A stretch of 64,000 nucleotides of DNA. Origin: Hymenolepis diminuta (Eukaryota; Platyhelminthes; Cestoda; Cyclophyllidea; Hymenolepididae). Where the stretch lies: assembly GCA_900708905.1 (NCBI GenBank), contig CAADRB010000021.1:2473351-2537350 (forward strand), read 5' to 3'. The notes under the pieces were generated by a model, which saw only the letters and a program-made list of their open reading frames with translations, did not search any database and was not told where the DNA came from. Position numbers and translations under genes: made by a program. Every line of letters begins with the position of its first letter. The first letter of the stretch is position 1. Shown in pieces: positions 49,977-60,517 of this stretch.

Positions 49977-52900
49977 TAAATCATGAAGTGTAAACGAAGC
50001 AATTGAATGCACGGGGAGACATAGATATACGATGTGATCATCTGTTTATTAGCTTGAAAGTCCGACTTAGAGGTTGTACACCTTTATAGTTCTTAATTTT
50101 GGAGGGAGGACAGGGGATTCCAGGACTTTCTTTTGATCACAAATTACCTGAGACTGAAGAACACGTACTGGCATTTTTCAACATTAAGGCACATTGGTGA
50201 TATCTTTAACCATGAAATATGAATTTAAACCTCTTGAAAAGTCTTAAGAACATTTATAAGCATTGTTTTTAAAGTCAGGATTGAAAAATATTGTCTAATT
50301 TACGATTGCCTGACCATCCTAATATTTTACATGACTTAAATAAATCAGAAATAAAGCATTTGAAAGTGGTTTTTAAGAAGGGCTCTAGGAGGTTATTCCT
50401 CTAACAATTACAGTCGAATTACGACTGAGTAAGTTGAAGTAAAGATTTAAACAAAATAGTGGCTCTTTTTTATGTTAATATGTATGCACTCTAAGGCCCA
50501 TTATAAAAGATCCTATGAGGAATGGAAAAATATGTACTGCTTTCGGACTATCTTATTTTGGGGGGAGAGAGATCTATGGGACTTGCAATAATCTTTTTTC
50601 TTTTAGACATTTTGTCGAGCTTTTGCTTGTTTCGATTATATCTGAAGGTTATATTTATACAGACATTTTATCTTCAATTCGTAGAGCAGTTTGAATTGAG
50701 AATAATCAGCGAAATCACACATTCAGATGCAAAAATATGAAATTAATCGCTGCATTACTAGTTTCTTCTTTACAAGTTTGTACTGGACGAGAAGTATTTT
50801 GAGCCAACAGTATTTGAGCACTCTGGATATAGCTGATGATTTGTGTACGTAGTAGTTTGAAACTAAGTATTCTTGCTCTCCTAATTGCCTCCCCATCAGG
50901 TCTTGAAACAAAATGTGAAAACTGCATTATCTAGAATTGCAGTGATTTTCTCAAAATTCCAAAGGGCAGATGCAAGCATTTACGTGCATTTTATTTTGAT
51001 TTATTGAGGTAATTCGAGTAGGTGCACAATTAATAGAGACCTCTTTCATATAGTAGCATTTTCCCCTCGTCTACTCTCTTGACCGTTTAATCATTAAAAG
51101 GAATTAACTAAAATTTTACGTTCTTAGAACGTTTAATGGCACACTTTGTCTTCTAATTCTTTTAAATCTTTTTAAATAATTTCCTTCTTTGCCGACTAGT
51201 TATGGCTCTGGCAAGTGCGGATAGGATATCAACTCTTTTCCCTCTCACTCTTGGCATCGCTTAATGTACTTTTCGTCCCGTTCGATCCTATCAAGGTGGT
51301 CAGCCTTGGTGGCAATAAACGACAAGCATAAACGCTGATATAAATTATGTTGCAGTATATCTCGGATTGTCTCAGTGTTCAAAATTATAGATACAATTGC
51401 TAACTCTAATCAATTACGTAGTATGATCTTAGAAATCCAGCATCTGGGTGGGGGTTCTTCATTAGAAAAATACAATTTTGATTGGTCAACGTTAACTTAA
51501 TAATATTTTTTTTCACTTGTTATTATGGTGTTTTTTCATATTTTAATGTTTGTTTGTATAAATGATTATAGGCACATCTGATTATTATTCGCAGATGTGG
51601 GAATGAATTCACAACGCATATTTTTTGAAATTTGCATTCATATGTAATAGGTATTTATCGTTTTCACGCTCATTTTTTCTAAAAGACAATCAGACAGATT
51701 AATACAACATTTAGATGGCTTGTTTTATTCTTTTACTCCCTATTTACAATCTACCTGCCACTATTTCCCTTGAAATGTCAATTAACAGACTTTGAAAATG
51801 ACATAATTATTATGGCAAAGACAATTCATTGCCCACCGGGGCAATAAAATCTTTACCATCAAGATTAAAGTCGAAAATTTTTTAAAATTCTTTCCTTATT
51901 GAACTTGTAATTCTGATATGGTCATTCTGATCTGATGGATTACTAATTCCGTCAACAATTATTGACCTAAATCTGTTTGTTTTGTTGACATTTGACATTT
52001 CATAACTGTGGCAATTAGGTGACTGCATGTAATTTATTTTACGAAAAATATATATTCGGGGTACCCTTCAGACGAGTTTAATTTCGAACACTTTGTCTTT
52101 AAATTGAAAGCACATATTTGGCTGCTCTTAACATCAGACCGATTCAGAGGGCGTTCTTAATAGTCATTTAGATTTAATTAGTGTCTGTTTAATTTAATTT
52201 TTTGGGAATAATGTTATTATACGTTAATTGAAGCAGTTTTAGCAAAGTTTTCTAGATATTTACTTATTTTATTTATATATAAATTAATTTTTTTTAAAAA
52301 TTTGGCTCTGGCTCTTGTTATTCAAGTATAGGGCACGGTATTCTTGTGTGTATCAGTGAATTGATTGGCAAGTATTTGCAGACGATTGAATCCTTTGTGA
52401 TGATTCTTACCGAAATGCTTTGTCTGCACGTTATAGCATTTCCTAAGGATCTAAAATTTATTTAGGTGAGTGGATTTTGGCACCGGTAAATAATTTTTAA
52501 GTAAATTTTTTTACTCTTCTATTGTGAAAAGGAGTTAATTAATTGCAATGAACTTCACAGAGTGTACACTAAATGTTACTTGTAAACAAAAATGCATTTT
52601 ATTTTCGCATCACTTGAACCCAAATGAAAGTCCTTAATATCAAACCGATGTGCATTTCTCTACAATTTCTCATTTTATTATCGTCTGCTGGCATTGGTTA
52701 CTGTGAATTGTAAATTAATTGCAGAGTGTACTCCTCCAGCTTATTAAATCAAGTTTGCTTGCTAATTCGGTTATTCAGCAACTGTATTTACCTCTTTTCA
52801 AAACCATTGTCTGTAATTATAAATAATGGCTGTAAAATGGTGCTTCAGATGTACTCTAAACAATTGTGCCTCTATTTATTTTCACTACATTAAAACGATT

Positions 52901-53427
52901 GGCGACACTTTGAAATAAATGATACATATTCGGCGGCTAGGTTGCTTAATTTAAACATCCATCTCATCGTCTGGAAAACTTGAAGTCGAACTAAATGTAT
53001 ACATTTTTAACTACATTATTTCCTCCTTTTAGGTTCCTCCAAGGTAACTCTAAATCCACATTGTTATTTGTAACTAGGCGTCTAGTTGCAAAGTACTTTA
53101 TCTTTTGTGAAAAATTTTACTGAAATATTTTGCTATTCCCAGGGTTTTATATTTGTTCATACTTCTTTTAAATGTGTCATTTTGCGTTATTATTGTGGCA
53201 ACTGACTGATTAATAGTAGTGAATAGTATAACGTTTACTGTTAAATGTAAATAGTCAGCAAATTTGTAGTTATTTGAAACCCTTATTATTATTCAACATA
53301 TTTAAATTGCCCATTTAACTACATGTCTTATATAGCTATTGTCTGCTTATATTGTTTACTTTTTCTTTTATCCATAGCCCCATTAAGAGTCAACCTATCT
53401 ACCACTGCGCATTTTAAATCAATAAAC
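49977..53427. other. Gene-poor stretch
   Basis: AT-rich. Holds repeat family D copy 3 (51200-51315). No exon or other element was recognised. Confidence 0.5.
51200..51315. repeat. Repeat family D, copy 3
   Basis: Reads GGCAAGTGCGGATAGGATAT, CAACTCTTTTCCCTCTCACT and GTACTTTTCGTCCCGTTCGA, parallel to the copy at 23862. It lies in gene-poor sequence. Confidence 0.5.
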
Positions 53428-53713
53428 ATGTCTTTCCCCTTCCATTCATCCCGAGCAGGCATCACCTACAGAGGTCGTGTCCTAATTAGTTCTTCTCTTT
53501 TTCAACTTGTTAGAAGAAGTCGCCTACGTGCAGCCGCTGAGAAGACTGCTTTTTGCAAGAAAATTCACCGAAGGGTATCAGATATCGCTTCCTCTCACAC
53601 AATTAGGCACAATCAAAGGAAAAGATTTAAGTATCAGTGAGATTAGCACAGAATTTTTTGCTTCAATTTCGCACATTACTTTATTAAATAATTTCAAAAA
53701 TAAAACTGGATAA
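53428..53713 (+). CDS. Two-exon small protein, 81 aa, unknown
   Basis: Start ATG at 53428. Exon 1 (53428-53473) encodes MSFPFHSSRAGITYR, then a 40-nt intron (53474-53513, GTCGTG...TTGTTAG) and exon 2 (53514-53713) with EEVAYVQPLRRLLFARKF, TEGYQISLPLTQLGTIKGKD and a tail ending in TAA. The split codon is restored exactly by this intron, and both frames change character from AT-rich noise to protein-like at the exon borders. No membrane segment or signal peptide is seen; the middle is basic and Leu-rich. An AATAAA (53699-53704) overlaps the last codons, so the true C-terminus may lie a little earlier. No family was recognised. A longer continuous reading through the intron (53323-53640) is a less likely alternative. 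Confidence 0.5.
53474..53513 (+). other. 40-nt intron in small gene
   Basis: GT...AG with a pyrimidine-rich 3' half (TTCTTCTCTTTTTCAACTTG). Same size class as the introns of the LEM gene at 60.0-60.5 kb. Confidence 0.5.
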
Positions 53714-54618
53714 TCCTTAATTATTGTTGAGATTAATACACTTTGCATCAAATTTCCTCCTTTGTGACACTAACGGCCTCTAATTCGCATGAAATACTAT
53801 CTATTTACTCAGTTATTCCAATACCGCGTTGGTTTCTTAAGACCTTGTAAAAATTGTTGGTCCTTTAACAGCTTGAGGAGCAGACATGCAGCTTAATGAG
53901 TGATTGGACGAAGGTATCTCCCCAAAACTAAAAACAATTTTGAAGTAGTAAAGGCAAAGGCAATTAATTAAAGCAACGAAAGGCAGTTTCTGCAAAACAG
54001 AAGCTTCTTAATCTTCTGATGTTTTAATATATTTATTTGTTACTTTTACAGTAACTAATAATTCTCCCATTGTTCTAGCATCTCAGAGTGCTTCATATCG
54101 CAACTCTTGATTAAGCGGCAATTGATGCATGAAGCTCCAAGAATCGGTCAGAGAAAGTGTAAAAATGGTGAATCTCGTGCTTTTCATGGCATTCGTCAAA
54201 TCTATTATTGCTCCAGCAAGACAAATCACCAAAGCTTTCAAGCAGCTCAAACAATCTGCACCTGAATTTCTATCAGCCTGTTTATATGATAACGCCATCA
54301 CCATTTTATTACCATCGAAAATGGCGCTTCCAAAAATATTGTTCAATGAAGCTGCGTTTGCAAAATTGACGCCAGATGGGCCAAAAACAATGTTTTTTAC
54401 ACTTACCTGCCCCATAGTTTTAAATCAAACACCAATACCAAGACTTCGAAAGGCATAATCCTCTCAAAGACCAATTTAAAAACTATCACATGTAATGTGG
54501 TTTGCTTTCAACCCCCCATTTTAACTTTACGGAGAGACCAAATCAATGGGAAACCGTAATAGCTGCAACTAGACGTTTCTTTCACTAACTTTTGAAATGC
54601 ATCAAGTAATTATAAACT
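53714..54618. other. Overlapping ORFs on both strands, unresolved
   Basis: 54129-54458 on the + strand (109 codons) and 54083-54415 on the minus strand (110 codons) are both open and both have plausible composition. The minus frame begins MGQVSVKNIVFGPSG. The + frame contains ITKAFKQLKQSAPEFLSA. A strong GTAAGT donor on the minus strand sits directly after the minus ATG. I cannot decide which, if either, is real. Proximity to gypsy relics suggests transposon origin. Confidence 0.3.
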
Positions 54619-54980
54619 ACAGCCCTTCTCCTTATCTGCTATCAGAGGTCGTGGCCCAACTATCAAAGTGACCGAGAAATTTTAATGCTTTGAAATCTTC
54701 AGTGGAATTACCATAACAACAACTGATTACGTAGTAGAGTATCAATTCCCTCTGCTTGGGCTCAATTAGCTTGAAAATCTCGGTCTTTTGGACCGCCTTA
54801 TTCCTTCTATTTGCACTCTTCCGTTGATTCTCAAACTACAACTGAGTTGATTGTCCAAAGTTTCCCCTTCGAAAGTCTGAATCGTCATGGCTAGAGCAAT
54901 CAAATTCGAACAAAATTAAAGATAGTACTAAAAACACACCGTTTCAAGCAGCAGACTCAGCCTACCGCATATTATAACTA
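54619..54980 (+). mobile_element. Gypsy protease-region relic, + arm
   Basis: Fragments in one direction resemble the Ty3/gypsy protease to RT linker: CAGCCCTTCTCCTTATCTGC encodes LQPFSLSA, then TTDYVVEYQFPLLGLN and ENLGLLDRLIPSIC, similar to the LGLYWLGQLGLL segment of the relic at 41.4 kb. Stops and shifts interrupt it. It is homologous to the inverted copy at 55250-55680. Confidence 0.55.
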
Positions 54981-55109
54981 AAAAACGACCATAAGAAATC
55001 GGTGCTAATATGTCTGCTTCATGAACTGGGTCAAACTTGGTTGCTGAAAATTCACCCGTGGCTGAAGAATCGGCTGCATTTCTTTCTGTTTCTGTGTTAT
55101 GAAACAGCT

Positions 55110-55136
55110 TCTCTAGCAGCTGATGCTAGAGAAGCG
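55110..55136. repeat. Perfect 11-bp hairpin
   Basis: CTTCTCTAGCA, five-base loop GCTGA, TGCTAGAGAAG. It lies between the two inverted gypsy arms. Confidence 0.85.
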
Positions 55137-55249
55137 GAGGTGGTTGCTTATTCTGACCTGAGTCTCGTGTAACTGCGATTGATACTACCCGTTTAGATGA
55201 TTTTCCCGAATTTATCAACCACCATGCGTAAGGGGGCAAGCTGAACGGG

Positions 55250-55680
55250 TTAGCTTATAATGACAAGCGATATGAGTGTTTCATCGGAGCTTTGCTTTCA
55301 TCTAACGTGGTTTTAACCACCAAGATATTTTGACATAAGACGGGGAAACTCTGAACTATTGACTCAGTTGTGGATGGAGTACCCTTGACTACATATTCAA
55401 TTTGTGGGGTGGTCAAGGAGACTACTTTGTTCAAGCCATTCGAGACCAAGCAGAGTAGAGTTGGAATTGTACTACATTATCAGTTGTAAATATGATAAAA
55501 ATGCAGAAAGTTAAAGTGAATTTAAATTTCCCGGTCAGTGTGATGGTCTCACCACAGGAACTGATGGCCGATAGGGAGAAGGGCTGCAGTTCAGGATGAT
55601 CTAATGAATTCCAGGACTTTTTCACAGAACGAGGACTTCGGAAGCAGTGTCGCAGCAGGCGCACTATTTATACAGTTATG
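55250..55680 (-). mobile_element. Gypsy protease-region relic, - arm
   Basis: The minus-strand sequence parallels 54619-54980: CAGCCCTTCTCCCTATCGGC, GACCGGGAAATTTAAATTCA, ACAACTGATAATGTAGTACA, CTCTGCTTGG and CACAACTGAGTCAATAGTTC. The encoded fragment IVQSFPVLCQNILVVKTTLD resembles the linker between protease and RT of gypsy elements. It is split over two frames and is decayed. The ORFs at 55255-55449 and 55431-55664 are pieces of it. Confidence 0.55.
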
Positions 55681-56362
55681 TAATCATACATGCTTTTACC
55701 TTTCATTAACGCCAACACGAAAGGTAGAGAACATATAGTTTGGCACGCAGCAGTTTTAGTTGAGCCAGTTTGGTGTGAATCAGTATGCCGTATTGGTGTC
55801 TTTCCTTAAATGGATGCTATAAAAGCTCTGGAGTAGGTAAGTGTAACACAGTCTATTTCATGTGAAAGCGTCATCTTCGACAATAATTGTGAGACTGTAT
55901 CCTATGAATACTGACAGGAATTAGGGAGGAGATTGTTTTTAACGATGTGTCCTGTGTAATGAATGTCGCAAAAGGTACACTTTCTTTAACCGATTTTTAC
56001 AACGTCTTGTTATCATTGGCTGTCGAAAGGAGTGCCAAGTATGACTGATTATGGATCAGAATAATACCTGAATTGGAAGATACAGCGGTGGTAGATGATT
56101 GAGAAATATTAACACACTGGGCAGTCCCTATTTTTACAGAAAAATCCATCACTTTTACAGATGATGACTTTTTCGTTTTCGGCATTATCAAATTTGCTAG
56201 GCACATGAGATTGTCAAGAATCGGTGGATCTCTCAAAAATATTTTAGGTATTCAACAGTCTATCTGCAGTTGTAAAAGCTCTGTCCGATAAATAGAAGGG
56301 TCCTAAAATTAGGATGCTTTTATAGCATCCCTCGTCTCTTCATAAGGTCTGGGGTTATTTAG
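55681..56362. other. No resolved gene
   Basis: A minus ORF (55997-56236, 79 codons) and a + frame across 56168-56289 (FFVFGIIKFARHMRLSRIGG) overlap and both look partly protein-like. No splice model was convincing on either strand. Confidence 0.3.
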
Positions 56363-56374
56363 GTGGAAAAATTT

Positions 56375-56919
56375 ATGAAAGATGACGATTATTTCGTGAT
56401 AACCTATGAAGTGGTTCCTTCTAAATCTCATCTTATTACATTTTGGATTTGGAGAGGGATAATAAAACACAGTCTTGTCTTTATCTTAAGTGGCTCAAAC
56501 AGCATATGGACTGACTGTCAGGTATCATTACTAAACAACCTGGGCCTTAGATTTACAGTTTCATTCAATCAAAATGAGATCTAGTCAAGTTTTGATTTTA
56601 GCTACCTATAGTGTTCTTTATTAACCAAAAAGTGACTTTTAAGGTTTGCGCATATAAACTAAGGAGGCATCAGACTTTTCGAGTTGAATCTTACAGTGAA
56701 ACTTTTTGGTGCAAATGCATTGTCATAGTTCAAGAGCTTATCAAAGCCAACCGCTATCATACGCGCCTTAAAGAAGCCTTTCGCTTAACGGAAGTGCAGG
56801 TTATAACTCTCAGTTGCTTTCGTGACAGTCCTATAATTATACCTTTTTACAACGCAGATCAAGTGGATGAGACATTTAAATTTCTTAGTATGGCCTACCT
56901 ATCTATCCAAAATAAATAA
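56375..56919 (+). CDS. Candidate three-exon gene, unknown protein
   Basis: Proposed exons 56375-56521, 56559-56612 and 56644-56919 with introns of 37 and 31 nt; the frame is kept through both. The last exon is the strongest: VCAYKLRRHQTFRVESYSET, VQELIKANRYHTRLKEAFRL, DSPIIIPFYNADQVDETFKF and a TAA at 56917-56919 overlapping an AATAAA signal (56911-56916 and 56915-56920). The first exon start is uncertain. No domain was recognised. It could also be a single-exon remnant of a decayed gene or transposon; the tiny introns match the neighbouring LEM gene but are inferred. Confidence 0.28.
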
Positions 56920-59160
56920 AGTTAACAATTTTACACGTTTATTACATTTTCTTTAAATAAACTAATTGCCCAATTATGTAAACATGAAGTCATCTCGCAG
57001 TTGGTGACGTGAAATTTACACAAACAAAGACGTCCACATTGGATTTAGTCCCTTCATCGAGTTTCTGGCTATTTTATTTAAGCTAATAAGTTCCTACTGA
57101 TTATTTATATCTATTGAATTGTAAATCGCGACTTCAAGGTAGAATTTTGATCCAGCTGCAAATTTTATTGGCATGTTCATCTATTTACTAGGGAATGATC
57201 TCCGTCGTTGCCAGTATTTTTCCCCTTTCGGATTGAGAATTTTTACTTTAGACATCAGCAGAAAAGGGACATATATTCTTACTTTTATCCACATTAATAA
57301 TAGCTCATTTATAGCCTCTTCTCAATGGTTACTTTTCTCGTTAATGACTAACTTTTTGTTGCCAATAGTTTTAAGTGTCTACATGAAATTGGAAATTGCA
57401 ACTGGGTTTATTTTTAGTTCGCCATAACTTTCTTGCCTAACAGAACTTTATGTTCACTCTTTTTACTCACTTAAAAATAAATTCTCTCTTCCCCCATTGT
57501 TTGACTCGTCATCAACTTTTGGTTAAAAACATTTTAATTCAACTGAAGCTTTGTTCCTCCACAGAATGTCTGAAAAGGAAATTGAATTTTGATTATTATA
57601 ATTATGATTAATTTTCAAAAGTTCTCCAATTTAGATTTATCTTCAGTTGTTCTTGCATCGACTTTCAAAATTATATCTCGTGTGCTCCTATCAATTTTTT
57701 ACTGGTCGAAAATGCCTTACGGCACTTATTTCTGTAACGTATCAGGATCTACGCGCAAAAGTTTTTATTTCCGGGAAAGGCAAACAACTTTTTAGCATTC
57801 ACATCAATCACGTGATATGCTCGAATAAAATCGGTTCAAAAGAAGTTGTATTTTTAAAAATGACTGCTCGTATTCACAGATATGTAACGAATTCGTTGAT
57901 AACGATAATAACAAGATTTTTCGCCATGAATCCGTTGCAACTTCCCAAATAATAAGGGTTCGAGACTCGTTACTAACTATTTCTGTGAGGTCAACATTTC
58001 CTTAATCGGTTCTTGGTGGAATTTGGACTGGAGCTAAATATAGGGAATAAGTCAAGTTGCTCATATCGTAAGGAGTGGCCGAGAAGCCACTGCGATTTAT
58101 TAATCAAAATACTAAGTTTGTAAACAATCGTCTCTTCGCGCTACATCAGTCACATCCAGTCATCGATGTCTCTGTATGATGATCGGCACTTATATAGGTT
58201 TCTATGCTCATACCTAGATCACCTAAACGAGAAGCCGTTGCCGGCATCATATCACTAGACAAGTCAAGCATTTATTGACATCTGCTTTGTATAACAGCTT
58301 TAAATGGATCTTTATCGAATTTTGGTTGCGGATATTATTTAAGTCTGGTTATTTCAGTATTTTACTGCTTCGAATTTCATTCATTCTGAATTCAAAGTGA
58401 AATATTTCTCAAATAATCAATCAATTTAGTTACAATTCTACTATATCGCTGTAAAATGTTGGCGCTTTTATCAAAAGCTTAACTTTAACATAAATCTAAA
58501 TGGACCACAGTAAACAATAGAGACGGTTTCTTTGAAATCACCTTCTGAACTATCACATCCATCCTTCCTAAAATAACCTAACGAGATCCAGTCAAGAGTC
58601 TATTAATTTTAACTCCGGTGGAATATTGTTGGTCATGAATTTATCTATCACTTATCGACCTCTATGTCCCTTCGAAGAATGAAACTTTTCCTTAAGTTTA
58701 ATAAGTGATGCGTTGGCATTTTGGTATATTTGTGGTCTTTCTACAAGTCGGTTATTATTACTTTAATGATTCTTTTCACTTCTAGTCGAAATCAAAGAAT
58801 GTCAATATTTCACTAGGGGAAAAATAACAATGTAGTCTTTTATAAGATTACAGAGCACATGGTCTCAAGCAAAGATTCATGCATAAATGATACTGATACA
58901 AATGTTCTTCTAATTAGTTTTTTGCCAATCATCTTTCTCGTACAACCTCTCATACTCTCAAGTAAAAGTCGCTCTGTTGGTGCAATTTCAGTAAACGATG
59001 GAATTTTGGATCATTGTCCTATATATACCGACTAAATGAACCGATCTCCAAGACACTAAAAAAACACGTTACTATTATGACTAGACCAACAACTACACTC
59101 AAGTACGGATGCATTTACATTTACCTAGTGTGAACCAAACAGCCAAACATTTAAGAACAG
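56920..59160. other. No supported gene
   Basis: AT-rich stretch. ORFs at 57173-57427, 57589-57795 and 57647-57952 overlap each other or lack domains. A more GC-rich block at 58010-58290 has no open frame and may be repeat-derived. Confidence 0.4.
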
Positions 59161-59290
59161 CAACCGCTGGCGAAATTAGAAGGCAATCTCACCTTCAAGT
59201 CTCTGGATGACTCAGAGGAGTATGGCCTTTGTGATCACTCCCTCAACCTCTTCGCACTCATAAATCTTCTTGCCGCATATTTATATATAT
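59161..59290 (+). CDS. Exon-like fragment, unknown
   Basis: After an AG at 59159-59160 a + frame reads QPLAKLEGNLTFKSLDDSEE then YGLCDHSLNLFALINLLAAY. The first 35 codons look like a conserved protein, then it drifts into AT-rich sequence without an obvious donor. No upstream exon was found. It may be a relic of a gene or a processed copy. Confidence 0.25.
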
Positions 59291-59473
59291 CACATGTCTT
59301 ATGGACATGCCATTCCATATTAACTTGCATCTTCTATATAATGTTCCTTATTAAGGACTTATTTAGAACTCACATGTGACAAATATAAACAGGGAAATAC
59401 CGACATTTTTCAGTTTTAATTGTCCGCCGGTTGATTATTATATTCTACTTTAATAATTTAAGTAACGAAGTAA

Positions 59474-59737
59474 CTAACTGTCGAACAATCTCATGATTTC
59501 AAAAAATATACATACAAATATGATCCCTAACAAAGTGATTCCAATAAACTCACCCATTCCAGAAATATGCAGAGTGCAAGATTCCCATACGTGAGAAGAG
59601 CGGAAAGAAGAATTCGATCTAGAGACGGCTTCTGTTAAAACGTAAACAATAAACATCATTCATACTATGCACACAAGTTATTCTAAGGCCAAATATCAAT
59701 GCAGTCACAATCTACGATCTTTCCCAGTTTTAGACAT
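59474..59737 (-). CDS. Candidate small tail-anchored membrane protein
   Basis: Minus-strand model: ATG at 59737, exon 1 59737-59716 (MSKTGKD), an 84-nt intron with donor GTAGAT and a strong TTTTAACAG acceptor, exon 2 59631-59474. The split codon is restored. Exon 2 encodes a Ser-rich segment (AVSRSNSSFRSSHVWESC) and a C-terminal hydrophobic helix (FIGITLLGIIFVCIFFEIM) before a TAG stop. The layout would suit a tail-anchored protein of about 60 residues. It is on the same strand as, and 270 nt downstream of, the LEM gene. A competing + strand ORF (59667-59849) with a basic C-terminus overlaps it. Family unknown. Confidence 0.3.
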
Positions 59738-60006
59738 AAAACCATTATTTGATTGCTCTCCGCTTTTAAACGGAGGACCTAAACGAAGACCCTTACGAAA
59801 AAAATGCAAAAAACTTATTACATATCGCAAATTCAGACCTCAGGCATGATTAGAGGGTTTAACAGAACATACAACAAACAGATATGTTATCTCACTCCCC
59901 AGTATAGCAAATAAAATTATGGTAACTCAGAGTGTGCGGTTTACATTAATAATAAACAAGCACTTCCATCAACATAATAGTACAAAAATAGACGTGAGCA
60001 GAGATT

Positions 60007-60241
60007 TTAGAACAGCCAATCACGATAAAAAATGTAAACACAAAGGCTGATGTTCATTATGATGAAACAGACAACAACAAAAACCGGAAATGAAGACCTC
60101 TTAATTGTTTCCTTATTTCTGTTAACAGTAGCTCGCGATTCCGAAGTAAAAGGTGTATCGTCCGGTCCGAAATGCTTTCGTTTTCGAATCTCAGCTTCAC
60201 CCTCGAAATCGCTTCCATCAGATTCTGCAACACCAGCTTCA
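60007..60241 (-). CDS. LEM gene exon 4, membrane anchor
   Basis: Follows a 40-nt intron (60281-60242, ends CTGTCAG). Encodes the acidic/basic linker (EAGVAESDGSDFEGEAEI, RKRKHFGPDD), a basic stop before the membrane helix, and the helix itself; TAA at 60009-60007. Confidence 0.8.
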
Positions 60242-60517
60242 CTGACAGATAAGATATGATAATTTTATTTGTAAAGCTTACTCTTCTTCCGGATATTCTT
60301 CATTGGCTGAACATATAACGCTGATTAATTTAAATATAAAGCTTACGATTCAGAAGCTTGAATAATTTTCTTCTCATAATTTCTCGAACAGCGTCATCTG
60401 GGGAAAAATAAGACAAAATACACTTGTACCTGTAATTGGGGGAGGATTATATCCGTTCTCCTCCAATTTTTCACGCAAATCATCGTCCGATAAAGATCTA
60501 AGTGCTAACAAGTCCAT
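60007..60517 (-). CDS. Emerin-like LEM-domain nuclear membrane protein
   Basis: Four minus-strand exons (60517-60430, 60397-60347, 60306-60282, 60241-60007) join to 132 residues. Residues 1-46 form a LEM domain: MDLLALRSLSDDDLREKLEE, NGYNPPPITD and REIMRRKLFKLLN fit the helix-loop-helix pattern of emerin, LAP2 and MAN1, including the conserved PIT turn and the basic RRKL helix. LEM domains bind barrier-to-autointegration factor and tether chromatin to the inner nuclear membrane. An acidic linker and KRSS precede one C-terminal hydrophobic segment (PVFVVVCFIIMNISLCVYIF) with a short tail, the emerin arrangement. At 132 residues it is much shorter than vertebrate emerin (254) and nearer to minimal LEM proteins of invertebrates. 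Introns are only 32, 40 and 40 nt and the third exon is 25 nt; all junction phases agree. Confidence 0.82.
60282..60306 (-). CDS. LEM gene exon 3, 25-nt microexon
   Basis: Follows a 40-nt intron (60346-60307). Encodes PNEEYPEE; donor GTAAGC. Without it the phases of exons 2 and 4 do not match. Confidence 0.7.
60347..60397 (-). CDS. LEM gene exon 2
   Basis: Follows a 32-nt intron (60429-60398) ending TTTTTCCCCAG. Encodes DAVREIMRRKLFKLLN, the second long LEM helix. Donor GTAAGC. Confidence 0.8.
60430..60517 (-). CDS. LEM gene exon 1
   Basis: Start ATG at 60517-60515, donor GTACAAG from 60429. Encodes helix 1 and the PPPIT turn of the LEM domain; ends in phase 1. Confidence 0.8.

Noticed and set aside
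57589..57952. Overlapping + ORFs of 68 and 101 codons
   Set aside because: No domain, no splice support, and two frames compete; consistent with chance in AT-rich DNA.
59474..59659. Copper transporter (Ctr) fragment on the minus strand
   Set aside because: The hydrophobic segment recalls a Ctr first helix, but MxxxM and GxxxG motifs and the other two helices are missing.
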